Shown here piece after piece: positions 5,220 through 5,319 of a stretch of 5,319 nucleotides of DNA (position 1 is the stretch's first letter; each line of letters begins with the position of its first letter). The position numbers and the translations under genes are program-made. Location: positions 1-5,319 of the forward strand of contig DCVU01000175.1 of NCBI GenBank assembly GCA_002327415.1. Direction: 5' to 3'. The DNA is from Smithella sp. UBA2180. GTDB lineage: Bacteria; Desulfobacterota; Syntrophia; Syntrophales; Smithellaceae. The notes beneath the pieces were generated by a model. It worked only from the letters and a program-made list of their open reading frames with translations. It did not search any database and was not told the DNA's origin.

Positions 5220-5319
5220 GATATTGTCAAGAGTTGTGTATGTAGAATTAGGCGGCGATCCGTTTTTCTTCAATACCGTTGACGAATTTCACTCCTTTCA
5301 CAACATCAGCCAAGCGCTC
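5217..5319 (-). mobile_element. Insertion sequence, 3' end only (possibly IS256/mutator type)
   Basis: The SDR reading breaks off at about 5211-5221. From there a short non-coding end (GAGATATTGTCAAGAGTTGTGT) precedes the stop of a minus-strand open frame, as expected for a terminal inverted repeat followed by the transposase 3' end. The left boundary is uncertain by about ten bases. The other end and the target duplication lie outside the window. Confidence 0.65.
5248..5319 (-). CDS. Transposase C-terminus (partial)
   Basis: 23 codons, open to the right edge, reading ERLADVVKGVKFVNGIEEKR then IAA and a stop at 5250-5248. A tail of this kind (RLADVV.GV.FV.GI followed by a short basic/alanine end) resembles what I recall for IS256/mutator-family transposases. 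That family call rests on memory of a short segment and is moderate. None of the catalytic DDE residues are in the window. Position, about 30 bases from the break in the SDR gene, supports a transposase. Confidence 0.55.
   Translation of the reverse strand, partial: ERLADVVKGVKFVNGIEEKRIAA

Noticed and set aside
5202..5230. Outward promoter formed by the insertion sequence end (TTGACA on the minus strand at 5230-5225)
   Set aside because: The bases 17 positions away (ACAGGC on the minus strand) are not a usable -10 box, and it would only read antisense into the dead SDR gene.

Overview
The window reads as ordinary bacterial chromosome: a conserved housekeeping core with a decaying, transposon-hit right end. 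The gene set (rplU, rpmA, obgE and proB in that order on one strand, plus a C4 zinc-ribbon/coiled-coil gene followed by an RNase HI-family gene) and the moderately AT-rich composition suggest a Gram-negative bacterium. My best guess is the Desulfobacterota (old Deltaproteobacteria), possibly Syntrophales. That is an inference from gene order and protein character, not a sequence match.

Layout. Bases 1-992 (+) hold the 3' part of a zinc-ribbon protein gene that begins left of the window, and four bases later an intact RNase HI-like gene. It converges on the minus-strand block with no spacer: the rnhA-like stop ends at 992 and the proB stop begins at 993. Bases 993-3159 (-) are proB and obgE, 4 nt apart and probably translationally coupled. 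Bases 3160-3675 hold no credible gene but are packed with inverted repeats. Bases 3676-4254 (-) are rpmA and rplU. They are driven by a near-consensus sigma70 promoter at 4292-4320 and ended by an intrinsic terminator at 3622-3649. Bases 4321-4525 are an AT-rich divergent spacer with a hairpin leader. Bases 4526-4942 (+) are the N-terminal third of a DUF362-type protein that loses frame and stops early. Bases 5010-5219 (+) are the first 69 codons of a short-chain dehydrogenase, cut off by an insertion sequence whose transposase C-terminus runs off the right edge (5248-5319, -).

How the genes work together. rplU and rpmA encode neighbouring 50S proteins, and Obg is a GTPase acting on 50S maturation, so this is a ribosome-biogenesis cluster. 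ProB (first step of proline synthesis) is carried along behind obgE. Here a repeat-filled spacer and a terminator separate rplU-rpmA from obgE-proB, so obgE should need its own promoter.

The most interesting signal is in that spacer. A 54-nt module occurs three times (3281-3334, 3333-3386, 3553-3606). In two copies an identical 12-nt loop (TGCACTGCGTTT) is held by perfect stems of completely different sequence. Conserved loop with compensatory stem change points to selection on structure. I see no defence system, CRISPR array or recognised riboswitch.
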